DNA from: Sphingomonas sp. Leaf412
Lineage (GTDB): Bacteria; Pseudomonadota; Alphaproteobacteria; Sphingomonadales; Sphingomonadaceae
Direction: 5' to 3'
Assembly: GCF_001425405.1 (NCBI RefSeq)
Contig: NZ_LMQP01000001.1
Span: 699,656 to 761,057 of the forward strand
Length of the DNA stretch: 61,402 nt
Under the pieces are notes generated by a model. That model saw only the letters and a program-made list of their open reading frames with translations. It ran no database searches and had not been told where the DNA came from. The number at the start of each line of letters is the position of its first letter. The first letter of the stretch is position 1. Made by a program: the position numbers and the translations under genes. Positions 25,616-34,483 of the stretch are shown piece after piece.

Positions 25616-27760
25616 ATGCGTCCCTTCGCCCTCTCGATCGCCTTGCTGATGACCTCTACCGCCGCAGCCGCGCAGACGCTGCCCGCGTCCAATCCCTTCG
25701 CGAAGCCGAGCACGTTGCCCTACCAGGCGCCCGCGTTCGACCGCATCAAGGATACCGATTACCAGCCCGCGATCGAAGCCGGGATGGCCGCGCAGCGCGC
25801 CGAGATCCGCGCGATCGCGGACAGCAAGGCAGCGCCGACGTTCGACAACACGATCGTGGCGATGGAGCGGACGGGGCAGTTGCTGGAGCGCGCGGGCAAT
25901 GCGTTCAACGGGGTGACGGGAGCCAACACCAACGACACGTTGCAGAAGGCGGAAGAAGCACTGGCGCCCAAATATGCCGCGCATTCCGACGCCATCGCAC
26001 TCGACCCCAAGCTGTTCCAGCGCGTGAAGACGCTGCATGACAAGCGCGATACGCTGGGGCTGAACCCCGAACAGCTGCGCGTGCTGAACAAGACCTACGA
26101 CAACATGGTCCGCGCGGGCGCGTTGCTGACGCCCGAACAGAAGACGCGGATGACCGCGATCAACGGCGAGCTGGCGCAGCTGACCAATGCGTTCAACCAG
26201 AAGCTGCTGGCGGCAACGAAGGCGGGCGGGCTGGTCGTCGACGACAAGGCGAAGCTGGCGGGCCTGTCCGAGGCGGAGATCGCGGCGGCGGCGGATGCGG
26301 CGAAGGCGCGCGGGCTGACGGGCAAGTGGGTCATCCCGTTGCAGAACACGACGCAGCAGCCGCTGCTGGCGAAGCTGACCGATCGCGCCACGCGCGAGGC
26401 GCTGTTCAACGCCAGCTGGACGCGCACGGTGAAGGGCGACGCCAACGACACGCGCGACACGCTGTCGACGATCGCGAAGCTGCGCGCGGAGAAGGCGAAG
26501 CTGCTGGGCTATCCGACCTTCGCCGACCTCTCGCTGGCCGACAGCATGGCGAAGACGCCGCAGACCGCGAGCGGGTTCATGCGCCAGCTCGCCGACCCGC
26601 TGGCGATCGAACAGAAGCGCGAGGCGGGCGAGTTGCAGGAACTGGTCAAGGCCGCCAAGGAACAAGAGGGGGGCGGCAATTTCGACCTGAAGCCGTGGGA
26701 CTGGGACTTCTATTCCGAAAAGCTGCGCAAGGCGCGCTACGACCTGAACCAGGATGAACTGAAGCCGTATTTCGAGATCACGAACGTGCTGGAGAAGGGC
26801 GTTTTCGAGGCCGCGACGCAGCTTTACGGCATCACGTTCAAGAAGCGGACCGACATCCCCGTCTATCATCCCGACGTGACGGTGTACGAGGTGTTCGAGG
26901 CGAACGGGCAGCCGCTGGGCCTTGCCTATTTCGATTTCTGGAAGCGCGACAACAAGCGCGGCGGCGCGTGGATGTCGAATTACGTGAACCAGTCGAAGCT
27001 GTTCGGGACGAAGCCCGTCGTCTTCAACGTCAGCAACTTCACGAAGCCCGCGGCTGGACAGCCCGCGCTCATCACGTTCGACGACGTGTCGACGATGTTC
27101 CACGAATTCGGCCATGCGCTGCACGGCCTGTTCGCGAACCAGACCTATCCGTCGGTGTCGGGGACGAACGTCGCGCGCGATTTCGTGGAATTCCCGTCGC
27201 AGTTCAACGAGCATTGGGCGCTGGATCCCAAGGTGCTGCCGAAATACGCCGTCCATTACCAGACGAAGCAGGTCATCCCGGCCGCGTTCATCGAGAAGAT
27301 CGACCGGGCCGAGACGTTCAACACCGGTTATTCGGTGGGCGAGGCGGTCGCCGCGGCGCAGATGGACATGAGCTGGCACGCGCTGACCGCGGACCAGCCC
27401 AAACAGGACGCGGACGCGTTCGAGGCGAAGGCGCTGGCGGCCACCGGGCTCGACATCGCGCACGTGCCGCCGCGCTACCGGTCGAGCTATTTCAGCCATG
27501 TGTTCGGGTCGGGCTATGCCGCGGGCTATTACGCGTACCAGTGGACGAAGATGCTCGACACCGATGCGTACGAATGGTTCGAGCGCAACGGCGGGATGAC
27601 GCGCGCCAACGGGCAGCGTTTCCGCGACATGATCCTGTCGAAGGGCGATACCGAGGATTACGCCCCGATGTTCCGCGCCTTCTACGGCAAGGATCCGGAT
27701 ATCGCGCCGATGCTGAAGGGCATGGGGCTGAACGCGGACGGAACGCGGATCGCGAAGTAA
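25616..27760 (+). CDS. dcp: M3 family peptidyl-dipeptidase (Dcp-like)
   Basis: A 714-residue zinc peptidase of the thimet oligopeptidase family that removes C-terminal dipeptides. The signal peptide MRPFALSIALLMTSTAAAAQ places it in the periplasm, unlike cytoplasmic E. coli Dcp. HEFGH at residues 496-500 gives two zinc histidines and the catalytic Glu; the third ligand is expected in the following helix (NVARDFVEFPSQFNEHW). The closing part with YRSSYFSHVFGSGYAAGYYA fits the family. GAGGAG lies just before the ATG. It is a single gene, bounded by repeats on both sides. Confidence 0.92.
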   Translation: MRPFALSIALLMTSTAAAAQTLPASNPFAKPSTLPYQAPAFDRIKDTDYQPAIEAGMAAQRAEIRAIADSKAAPTFDNTIVAMERTGQLLERAGNAFNGVTGANTNDTLQKAEEALAPKYAAHSDAIALDPKLFQRVKTLHDKRDTLGLNPEQLRVLNKTYDNMVRAGALLTPEQKTRMTAINGELAQLTNAFNQKLLAATKAGGLVVDDKAKLAGLSEAEIAAAADAAKARGLTGKWVIPLQNTTQQPLLAKLTDRATREALFNASWTRTVKGDANDTRDTLSTIAKLRAEKAKLLGYPTFADLSLADSMAKTPQTASGFMRQLADPLAIEQKREAGELQELVKAAKEQEGGGNFDLKPWDWDFYSEKLRKARYDLNQDELKPYFEITNVLEKGVFEAATQLYGITFKKRTDIPVYHPDVTVYEVFEANGQPLGLAYFDFWKRDNKRGGAWMSNYVNQSKLFGTKPVVFNVSNFTKPAAGQPALITFDDVSTMFHEFGHALHGLFANQTYPSVSGTNVARDFVEFPSQFNEHWALDPKVLPKYAVHYQTKQVIPAAFIEKIDRAETFNTGYSVGEAVAAAQMDMSWHALTADQPKQDADAFEAKALAATGLDIAHVPPRYRSSYFSHVFGSGYAAGYYAYQWTKMLDTDAYEWFERNGGMTRANGQRFRDMILSKGDTEDYAPMFRAFYGKDPDIAPMLKGMGLNADGTRIAK

Positions 27761-27770
27761 TCGCGGACGT

Positions 27771-27863
27771 CGTGCCGGGCCCGTCCCGGCATCCACCGTG
27801 CCGCAGGAGCGGCAAGCGTCGGGTGCGCGGCGCCGTGGACCCCGGGACGAGCCCGGGGCGACG
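27771..27863. repeat. Intergenic inverted repeat, family D
   Basis: An imperfect inverted repeat with CGTGCCGGGCCCGTCCCGG on the left and CCCCGGGACGAGCCCGGGG on the right, filling the gap between the convergent dcp and acetyltransferase genes. It may also serve as a two-way terminator. Confidence 0.7.
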
Positions 27864-27871
27864 GCGTCCCG

Positions 27872-28153
27872 CTACGCCAGCAGGTCCCGGTATTCCGGGT
27901 GCCGCGCGATATAGTCGCGGACGAACGGGCATTGCGGCACGACCGTCAGCCCGCGGTCGCGCGCGGCGTCCAGCGCGCCGCGGATCAGCTTCGATCCCAC
28001 GCCGCGCCCTTCGATCTCGGGCGGCACCAGCGTGTGGGTGAAGACGATCGTCCGGCCTTCCAGCTGGTAGGCGGCGACGGCGCGGTGGCCGTCGACGTCT
28101 AGTTCGAATTCGGCCTCGGCTCGATTGTCGCGGACGGTGGTGGGCTTGGGCAT
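27872..28153 (-). CDS. Small GNAT-type acetyltransferase (YjdJ-like)
   Basis: A 93-residue protein. The acetyl-CoA loop reads EIEGRGVGSKLIRGALDAAR, preceded by the GRTIVFTHTLVPP strand typical of the short single-domain GCN5-type 2 family, and the end CPFVRDYIARHPEY is characteristic. The start MPKPTT at 28153 gives the usual length; the frame continues upstream only as antisense of recQ. It is divergent from the helicase gene. The family is widespread and its substrate unknown. Confidence 0.85.
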   Translation of the reverse strand: MPKPTTVRDNRAEAEFELDVDGHRAVAAYQLEGRTIVFTHTLVPPEIEGRGVGSKLIRGALDAARDRGLTVVPQCPFVRDYIARHPEYRDLLA

Positions 28154-28220
28154 GGGCGCGGTCGATCGCACACGCGCGGGGTTCCCGCAACGGCGGCGCA
28201 CCCCTAGAGGAAGCCCGACG

Positions 28221-29984
28221 ATGGCCCCCGATCCCCTTCCCGACCTCCACCGTATCTTCGGCTTCCCCGATTTCCGCGGCGTGCAGCGGCAGGTGGTGGA
28301 CCGCGTGCTGGCGCGGCGGCGGACGCTGGCGGTGATGCCGACGGGGGCGGGCAAGTCGCTGACGTATCAATTGCCCGCGGTAATGCTCGACGGGACGTGC
28401 GTCGTCGTCAGTCCCCTGATCGCGCTGATGCACGACCAGCTGCGCGCCGCGACCGCGGTGGGCATCCGCGCCGCGACGCTGACATCCGTGGACGAGAACC
28501 GGGCGGAGACGCGGGGCCGGTTCCTGGATGGCGACCTGGACCTCCTGTACATCGCGCCGGAGCGGGCGTCGGGGGCGGATTTCCGCGACCTGCTGCAACG
28601 CGGGCGGGTGTCGATGTTCGCGATCGACGAGGCGCATTGCGTCAGCGAATGGGGGCATGATTTCCGCCCCGACTATCGCCTGCTGCGGCCGTTGCTGGAC
28701 CTGTTCCCGGATGTGCCCCGGCTGGCGCTGACCGCGACCGCGGACGCGCACACGCGCGCCGACATCCTGGAACAGCTGGGCATCCCCGACGACGGGATGA
28801 TCGTCGCGGGCTTCGACCGGCCCAACATCCGCTATGCGATCAGCCCGAAGGACAATACCACGCGGCAGTTGATCGACCTGGTCCGCGCGACGCCCGGTCC
28901 CGGCATCGTCTACGCCCAGACGCGCGCCGCGACCGAGAAGCTGGCCGCCGCGCTGGCGGCGACGGGGCGGCCGACGCGCGCGTACCACGCCGGGCTGGAC
29001 CCCGCGGTGCGCAGCCGCAACCAGGCGGATTTCGTGGCGAGCGAGGATATGGTCATCGCCGCGACGGTCGCGTTCGGGATGGGGATCGACAAGCCCGACG
29101 TGCGGTTCGTCGCTCACGCAGGCCTGCCGAAGTCGATCGAGGGATATTATCAGGAAACCGGGCGCGCGGGGCGCGACGGCGACCCGGCGGTGGCGCACCT
29201 GTTCTGGGGCGCGGAGGATTTCGCGCGCGCGCGGCAGCGGATCGGGGAGGTGGAGGAGCATCGCCAGCCGGGCGAGCGCGCGCGGTTGCAGGCGCTGGGC
29301 GCTTTGGTCGAGACGCCGGGGTGTCGCCGCGCGATCCTGCTGCGCCATTTCGGCGAGCATCCGCCCGAGCGATGCGGCAATTGCGACAATTGCCTGAACC
29401 CGCCGCGCGCGATGGACGCGACCGAGGTGGCGCGCAAATATCTGTCCGCGGTCTTCCGCACCGGGCAGATGTTCGGCGCGACCTATGTCGAGGAAGTGCT
29501 GACCGGCAAGTCGAGCGAGCGATCGCTGATGAACGGGCATGAGGCATTGTCGGTTTGGAACATCGTCGGCGAGGGCGACCGCACCCTGCTGAAGCCGGTC
29601 GGGCGGGCGCTGCTGCTGCGCGACGCGTTGCGGACCAACGCGCACGGCGGGCTGGAATTCGGCCCCGCGGCGCGCGCGATCCTGAAGGGCGAGGCGGAGG
29701 TCGCGCTGCTGGAGCCGCCCGCGCGCACGCGCCGGTCGCGCAAGGGAAGCGCGGAGGCGAACCCGGCGGACGATCCGTTGTTCGAGGCGCTGCGTGGCTG
29801 CCGCCGCGATCTGGCGAAGGAGGCCGGGGTGCCGCCCTATGTCATCTTCCACGATTCGGTGCTGCGCGACATCGCGGCGACGCGGCCGGCGACCTTGTCC
29901 GACCTGGGGCGACTGACCGGCGTGGGGCAGAGGAAGCTGGACGCCTATGGTGCGGCGTTCCTGAAGGTGGTGCGGGAGAATTAG
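28221..29984 (+). CDS. recQ: RecQ-type ATP-dependent DNA helicase
   Basis: A 587-residue superfamily 2 helicase. Motif I is MPTGAGKSLTYQLPAV, motif II DEAHCVSEWGHDFRP (DEAH with RecQ aromatic-rich loop), and motif VI QETGRAGRDG. The zinc-binding domain has CGNCDNC with an upstream Cys (GCRRAIL). A winged-helix part follows, and an HRDC domain closes the protein (SVLRDIAATRPATLSDLGRL). It unwinds recombination intermediates and stalled forks with 3'-5' polarity. ATG 28221 follows AGAGGAAG. The symbol is by family; a paralogue elsewhere is possible. Confidence 0.93.
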   Translation: MAPDPLPDLHRIFGFPDFRGVQRQVVDRVLARRRTLAVMPTGAGKSLTYQLPAVMLDGTCVVVSPLIALMHDQLRAATAVGIRAATLTSVDENRAETRGRFLDGDLDLLYIAPERASGADFRDLLQRGRVSMFAIDEAHCVSEWGHDFRPDYRLLRPLLDLFPDVPRLALTATADAHTRADILEQLGIPDDGMIVAGFDRPNIRYAISPKDNTTRQLIDLVRATPGPGIVYAQTRAATEKLAAALAATGRPTRAYHAGLDPAVRSRNQADFVASEDMVIAATVAFGMGIDKPDVRFVAHAGLPKSIEGYYQETGRAGRDGDPAVAHLFWGAEDFARARQRIGEVEEHRQPGERARLQALGALVETPGCRRAILLRHFGEHPPERCGNCDNCLNPPRAMDATEVARKYLSAVFRTGQMFGATYVEEVLTGKSSERSLMNGHEALSVWNIVGEGDRTLLKPVGRALLLRDALRTNAHGGLEFGPAARAILKGEAEVALLEPPARTRRSRKGSAEANPADDPLFEALRGCRRDLAKEAGVPPYVIFHDSVLRDIAATRPATLSDLGRLTGVGQRKLDAYGAAFLKVVREN

Positions 29985-30005
29985 GCGCCGCCCCGGAGGC
30001 GCTTT
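29983..30005 (+). terminator. Weak hairpin terminator after recQ
   Basis: AGGCGCC pairs with GGCGCTT (one G-T pair) around an 8-base loop and runs into a short T stretch. It overlaps the last bases of the recQ stop codon. Confidence 0.4.
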
Positions 30006-30038
30006 CTGCGCCCGTGGCCGCGCCGATGATGTGCCGGG

Positions 30039-30050
30039 GCATAATTATGC
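30039..30050. promoter_or_regulatory. Perfect 12-base palindrome before a TonB receptor
   Basis: GCATAATTATGC is a perfect, AT-centred palindrome in a very GC-rich context, 44 bases before the receptor ATG. The position suits an operator overlapping a promoter (CATAAT could be part of a -10). The binding protein is unknown. Confidence 0.45.
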
Positions 30051-30094
30051 GACAATCGGGCCGTAGCGCTCCGCCTCGTAACGGGAGTGACGAC

Positions 30095-32869
30095 ATGCGT
30101 GCCTTGGGTTTCCTGCTTCTCGCCAGCGCGGCCACGCCCGCGTCCGCGCAGGAGACGACCACGACGCCCGCCCCCGCGACACAGGCGCCGGCCGAGGCGG
30201 CGGAGCCTGTCGAGGGGGAGGAGGAAGCCGCGGACCTCGTCGTCACCGGCGCGCGGCAACCGGGCGCGGTGGCGGGGGACATCACGCCCGAACTGCAATT
30301 GTCGCCCGCGGACATCCGCAGCTACGGCGTGGGATCGGTCGCCGAACTGCTGACCGAGCTGGCGCCGCAGACGCGGTCGGGGCGGGGATCGGGCGGGCCG
30401 CCGGTGGTGCTGGTCAACGGGCGGCGCGTGTCGGGATTCCAGGAGATCCGCGACCTGCCGACCGAGGCGATCCTGCGCGTCGACATCCTGCCGGAGGAAG
30501 TCGCGCTGAAATACGGCTATCGCGCCGACCAGCGCGTGGTGAACTTCGTCCTGCGCAACCGCTTCCGCGCCGCGACGGTGGAACTGGACCACCGCGTCGC
30601 CACCGACGGCGGGCGGCAGCAGCCGGAGGCGGAGGTCGACCTGCTGCGCATCCGCGGCGGCGATCGCGTCAACCTGCACCTGGAACATACGCAGGCGGGG
30701 AAGCTGACCGAGGCGGAGCGCGACGTGCGCCAGCAGGCGACCGATTTTTCCGTCCCCGGCAACGTCGTCGGCGCGGGCGGCGCCGCGCTCGCCCCCGGGC
30801 TGGGCAATGTGGCGGGCGTTCCCGCGGTCGCGGCGACGCGCCCGCCCGCGTTGTCGGACTTCACCCCGGCGGCATCGACCACGGACCAGGCGCGCTTCCG
30901 CACGCTGCTGCCCGATACGCGGACCGCGGCGGCGAACGGCACCTATGCCACCAGCGTCTTCGGCAACGTCGCCTTTTCGGTCAACGCCACCGCGGAGCAT
31001 AACCGGACGCAGGCGGATCGCGGCCTTCCCACCGCCTCGCTGTCGCTGCCCGCGGGCAATCCCTATTCCCCCTTCGCCGCACCGGTCACGGTCGCGCGCG
31101 CGTTCGACGTGCCGGGCGCGCTGGAGCAGCGCGGGGAGAGCACGGACCTGCACCTGGGCACGACGCTGAACGGCGACGCCGGGCGCTGGCGCTGGACCGT
31201 CACGGGCAATGCGGACCGCAACGCCAGCGATACCGTGACGCAGACCGGGCTGGACCCGAGCGCGTTCAACGCGCGGCTGGCGGCCGGGGATGCGGGCGCC
31301 AATCCCTATGGCGCGATCGACCTGCCGCGGCTGGCGGACAATATCGGCCGGTCGCGCAGCACGTCGCTCGGCCTGAACGCGCTGGCCAGCGGACCGGCGT
31401 TCGCGCTGCCCGCGGGAGACGCCAACGCCTCGATCCGCATCGGCGCGTCGAGCAACGATTTCTCCAGCCGCTCCTCCCGCCTCGGCGTCGTGCAATCGGC
31501 GCAGATCGCGCGCGACATCGCCAGCACGCGCCTGAACCTGGACCTGCCGATCGCGCGGCGCGACGTGGCGCTGTCCGCGCTGGGCAATTTGTCGCTGAAC
31601 GGGAATCTGGAGGTGGAGCGGCTGTCCGATTTCGGCACGCTGGTTTCGCGCGGCTACGGCCTGAACTGGTCGCCGGTGGTGGGCGTCCGCGGACTGGTAT
31701 CGGTGACGGACGAGGAGAATGCGCCGGGCGCGTCGCAGCTGGGCAACCCGCAGGTGCTGACGCCCGGGGTGCGCGTGTTCGATTACGTCACGGGCACCAC
31801 CGCCACGGTCACGACGCTGACCGGTGGCAACCCGGGCCTGCGCGCCGAGGATCGCCACGTCGTGAAACTGGGGCTGGACATCAAGCCGTGGACACAGCGC
31901 GACATCGGCTTCGTCGCCAATTACGTCACCAGCCGCACCGACGATGCGATCGCGGGCTTCCCCACCGCCAGTGCGGCGATCGAGGCGGCGTTTCCCGACC
32001 GGTTCCAGCGCGCCCCCGACGGCACGCTGCTGCGGATCGATTCGCGACCGATCAACTTCGCCCGGACCGAGCGATCCGAGCTGCGCTATGGCGTCAACCT
32101 GTCCTTCGCGATGAAATCCACGGTGCAGAAACAGCTGGAGGCGTTCCGCGCGGGCACCGGGCCCAATCCGTTCGCGGGGTTGCGTCCGCCGGGTGGAGCC
32201 CGGCGCGAGCGGCCCGCGACGCAGCCCGACGGCAGCGCGGTCCCGCCGCCGGCGGGCGCAGGCGCGCCCCCGGCCACGGACGGTGCGGCTGCCCCGGCGG
32301 AGGGCGGTCGACGCTTCGGCGGGCGCGGCGGTGGCGGACGTGGCGGCGGCGGGCGGGGCGGGTTCGGCGGTGCAGGCGGCGGCGGGCGCGTGCAATTCGC
32401 GCTGTATCACACCTGGCACCTGACCGATCGCGTCACGATCGCGGACGGCGGCCCGGTGCTGAACCTGCTCGACGGCGATGCGATCGGCAGTTCGGGCGGA
32501 CAGCCGCGGCACGAGCTGGAGGGGCAGGCGGGCTATGCCAACAATGGGCTGGGCGCGCGGCTGTCGGTCAATTTCCGCAGCGCGACGCGCGTGAACGGCG
32601 GCACCCCGCTGGCGCCCGAAACGCTGGATTTCGGGAGCCTGGCCACCGCCGACCTGCGCCTGTTCGCGGACCTGGGCCAGCGGCTGGACCTCGTGCGGAA
32701 GTACCCGTGGCTGCGCGGCAGCCGCGTGACGCTGAGCGTGGCGAACCTGTTCAACCAGCGGCAGCGCGTGACCGATGCGACGGGGGCGGTGCCGATCGGG
32801 TTCCAGCCGGCGTATCTCGACCCGCTGGGGCGGACGGTGCGATTGTCGGTGCGGAAGATCTTCTTCTGA
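30095..32869 (+). CDS. TonB-dependent receptor with Gly/Arg-rich insert
   Basis: A 924-residue outer-membrane receptor-like protein. The signal is MRALGFLLLASAATPASAQE, followed by an acidic Pro/Ala/Glu linker and a plug (DIRSYGVGSVAELLTELAPQ, PPVVLVNGRRVSGFQEIRDL, EVALKYGYRADQRVVNFVL). The plug is shorter and simpler than in siderophore receptors. Near residues 705-765 lies a low-complexity insert, a Pro/Ala stretch and then repeated GGRGGGGRGG units, in an otherwise regular barrel. It ends in Phe-Phe. ACGGGAGTGACG precedes the ATG. The ligand is unknown, and no catabolic neighbour gives a hint. Confidence 0.88.
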   Translation: MRALGFLLLASAATPASAQETTTTPAPATQAPAEAAEPVEGEEEAADLVVTGARQPGAVAGDITPELQLSPADIRSYGVGSVAELLTELAPQTRSGRGSGGPPVVLVNGRRVSGFQEIRDLPTEAILRVDILPEEVALKYGYRADQRVVNFVLRNRFRAATVELDHRVATDGGRQQPEAEVDLLRIRGGDRVNLHLEHTQAGKLTEAERDVRQQATDFSVPGNVVGAGGAALAPGLGNVAGVPAVAATRPPALSDFTPAASTTDQARFRTLLPDTRTAAANGTYATSVFGNVAFSVNATAEHNRTQADRGLPTASLSLPAGNPYSPFAAPVTVARAFDVPGALEQRGESTDLHLGTTLNGDAGRWRWTVTGNADRNASDTVTQTGLDPSAFNARLAAGDAGANPYGAIDLPRLADNIGRSRSTSLGLNALASGPAFALPAGDANASIRIGASSNDFSSRSSRLGVVQSAQIARDIASTRLNLDLPIARRDVALSALGNLSLNGNLEVERLSDFGTLVSRGYGLNWSPVVGVRGLVSVTDEENAPGASQLGNPQVLTPGVRVFDYVTGTTATVTTLTGGNPGLRAEDRHVVKLGLDIKPWTQRDIGFVANYVTSRTDDAIAGFPTASAAIEAAFPDRFQRAPDGTLLRIDSRPINFARTERSELRYGVNLSFAMKSTVQKQLEAFRAGTGPNPFAGLRPPGGARRERPATQPDGSAVPPPAGAGAPPATDGAAAPAEGGRRFGGRGGGGRGGGGRGGFGGAGGGGRVQFALYHTWHLTDRVTIADGGPVLNLLDGDAIGSSGGQPRHELEGQAGYANNGLGARLSVNFRSATRVNGGTPLAPETLDFGSLATADLRLFADLGQRLDLVRKYPWLRGSRVTLSVANLFNQRQRVTDATGAVPIGFQPAYLDPLGRTVRLSVRKIFF

Positions 32870-32876
32870 ACGCATC

Positions 32877-32966
32877 GTGCTCCCGCGACGGCGGGAGCCC
32901 AGGGTTCCAACGGCAAACGGCTATCGCCTGGCTGGGCGCTGTGTCTCCGCCTGCGCGGGGATACAG
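32877..32966. repeat. Two-hairpin intergenic repeat, family A copy 2
   Basis: It starts with the same CGTGCTCCCGCGACGGCGGG hairpin as the copy at 488 and ends with a diverged second hairpin (TGTCTCCGCCTGCGCGGGGA). The two are parted by about 40 extra bases. It lies between convergent genes. Confidence 0.75.
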
Positions 32967-32974
32967 GGGCGAGA

Positions 32975-34483
32975 CTAAAGCCCCACCTTCCCCGCCAGCC
33001 ACGCCGCCGCGACCGCGGGGGATCGCTTGTCGGTATCGCGGTCGACCATATAGTTCGCCTCGCGCATCGCCTCCACCGGCACGCGTCCGATCATCGGGCG
33101 AAGCGCGGCGACGATCCGCGCATCCCCGGCCGCGCGGGGGGACAATAGCAGGATCGCGTCGTAGCCGGGGATCGCGCGCTTCGGATCGGTCAGCACGGTC
33201 AGTCCGTCCGCCGCGATGCGGCCGTCGGAGGAAAAGGCGCTGATGACGTCGGCGCGCCCGCTTTCCAGCGCGCGATACATGAACGTGGGACTGTATGGCG
33301 TCGTGGCGGCGAAGCGCAGGCCGTAGGCGTCGCGCACCGCGGCCCATTCGGGTCGGTCGAGGAATTCCAGGTCCGATCCCAAGGTCAGCGTCGGCGCCGC
33401 GCGCGCGAGGTCGTCCAGCGTCGCGATGCCCGCGCCGGGGCGCATCGCGAAGGCATAGGCATTCTCGAACCCGAGCGACCCCAGCAGGGTCACGCCGCGT
33501 ACCCGTTTCGCCCAGTCCCCTATCGCCGCCACCTGCGCGGCGCGGGGCGGCACGTCGGTGCGCTTCATCTCGCCCGCCCAGATCGTGCCCGCGTAATCGA
33601 CATAGGCGTCGACGTCGCCGCCCGCGACCGCGCCGAACGCGACCGCGGAGCCGAGCCCGTCGCGATAGTCCACGCGATAGCCGGCGCGTTCCAGCCGTGC
33701 GCCGATCAGCCGGGCGAGGATATATTGCTCCGAAAAGTTCTTGGCGCCGATCACGACGCGCTTCTCGCCGGACGACCACAAAGGCGCGCTCGCCGCCACG
33801 GTCGCCGCCGCGAGCACGCCCAGCGCGGCCCAGGTCCACGACGGACGGCGCCGCGCCACGCCGCGCTCCGCCAGGGCCAGCAGCGCGTCCACCGCCAGCG
33901 CGAGCGCGGCGGCGGAGACGCAGCCGGCGATCACCAGCGTCCACGCCTGCGTCTGCAACCCGGCGAAGATCAGGTCGCCCAGGCTGGGCTGACCCACGGT
34001 GGTGGACAGCGTGGCGGCACCGATCGTCCACACCGCCGCGGTGCGGATGCCCGCCATGACGAGCGGCAGGACAAGGGGCGCCTCCACCAGCCGCAGTTTC
34101 TGCGCCGCCGTCATCCCGACCCCGTCCGCCGCCTCGATCAGCGCGGGGTCCAGCCCGGTCAGCCCGGTCGCCAGGTTCCGCACGATGGGAAGCAGCGCGT
34201 ACAGGGTTAGTGCCAGCAGCGCGGGCAGGAAGCCCAGCGCGGGCAGGCCGCCGATCCACAGCAAGACGGGGTAGAACAGCGCCAGCAGCGCCAGGCTGGG
34301 GATCGTCTGCACCAGTCCCGCGACGCCCAGCACGACGCGTCCCACCCCCGGCCGCCGCGCCGCGACGACGCCGAGCGGGAGCGACAGCACGATCGCGAGC
34401 GCCAGCGCGCACATCGCCAGCAGCAGGTGCTGCGCGGCAAGATCGGGCACGCGGGCGAACGCCTCCGTCACGGCGGGACTCAT
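32975..34483 (-). CDS. Osmoprotectant-type ABC permease fused to substrate-binding protein
   Basis: A 502-residue protein. Residues 1-210 form an OpuB/ProW-like permease with several membrane helices and the EAA-type loop (ALIEAADGVGMTAAQKLRLV). After one more helix (WTWAALGVLAAATVAASAPL) a periplasmic binding domain follows, opening KRVVIGAKNFSEQYILARLI, the OpuAC/OpuBC hallmark for glycine betaine, choline or carnitine. Such fusions are known in several bacteria. The start overlaps the stop of the ATPase gene (ATGA). No separate binding protein is needed. The ligand is inferred from the family. Confidence 0.9.
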   Translation of the reverse strand: MSPAVTEAFARVPDLAAQHLLLAMCALALAIVLSLPLGVVAARRPGVGRVVLGVAGLVQTIPSLALLALFYPVLLWIGGLPALGFLPALLALTLYALLPIVRNLATGLTGLDPALIEAADGVGMTAAQKLRLVEAPLVLPLVMAGIRTAAVWTIGAATLSTTVGQPSLGDLIFAGLQTQAWTLVIAGCVSAAALALAVDALLALAERGVARRRPSWTWAALGVLAAATVAASAPLWSSGEKRVVIGAKNFSEQYILARLIGARLERAGYRVDYRDGLGSAVAFGAVAGGDVDAYVDYAGTIWAGEMKRTDVPPRAAQVAAIGDWAKRVRGVTLLGSLGFENAYAFAMRPGAGIATLDDLARAAPTLTLGSDLEFLDRPEWAAVRDAYGLRFAATTPYSPTFMYRALESGRADVISAFSSDGRIAADGLTVLTDPKRAIPGYDAILLLSPRAAGDARIVAALRPMIGRVPVEAMREANYMVDRDTDKRSPAVAAAWLAGKVGL

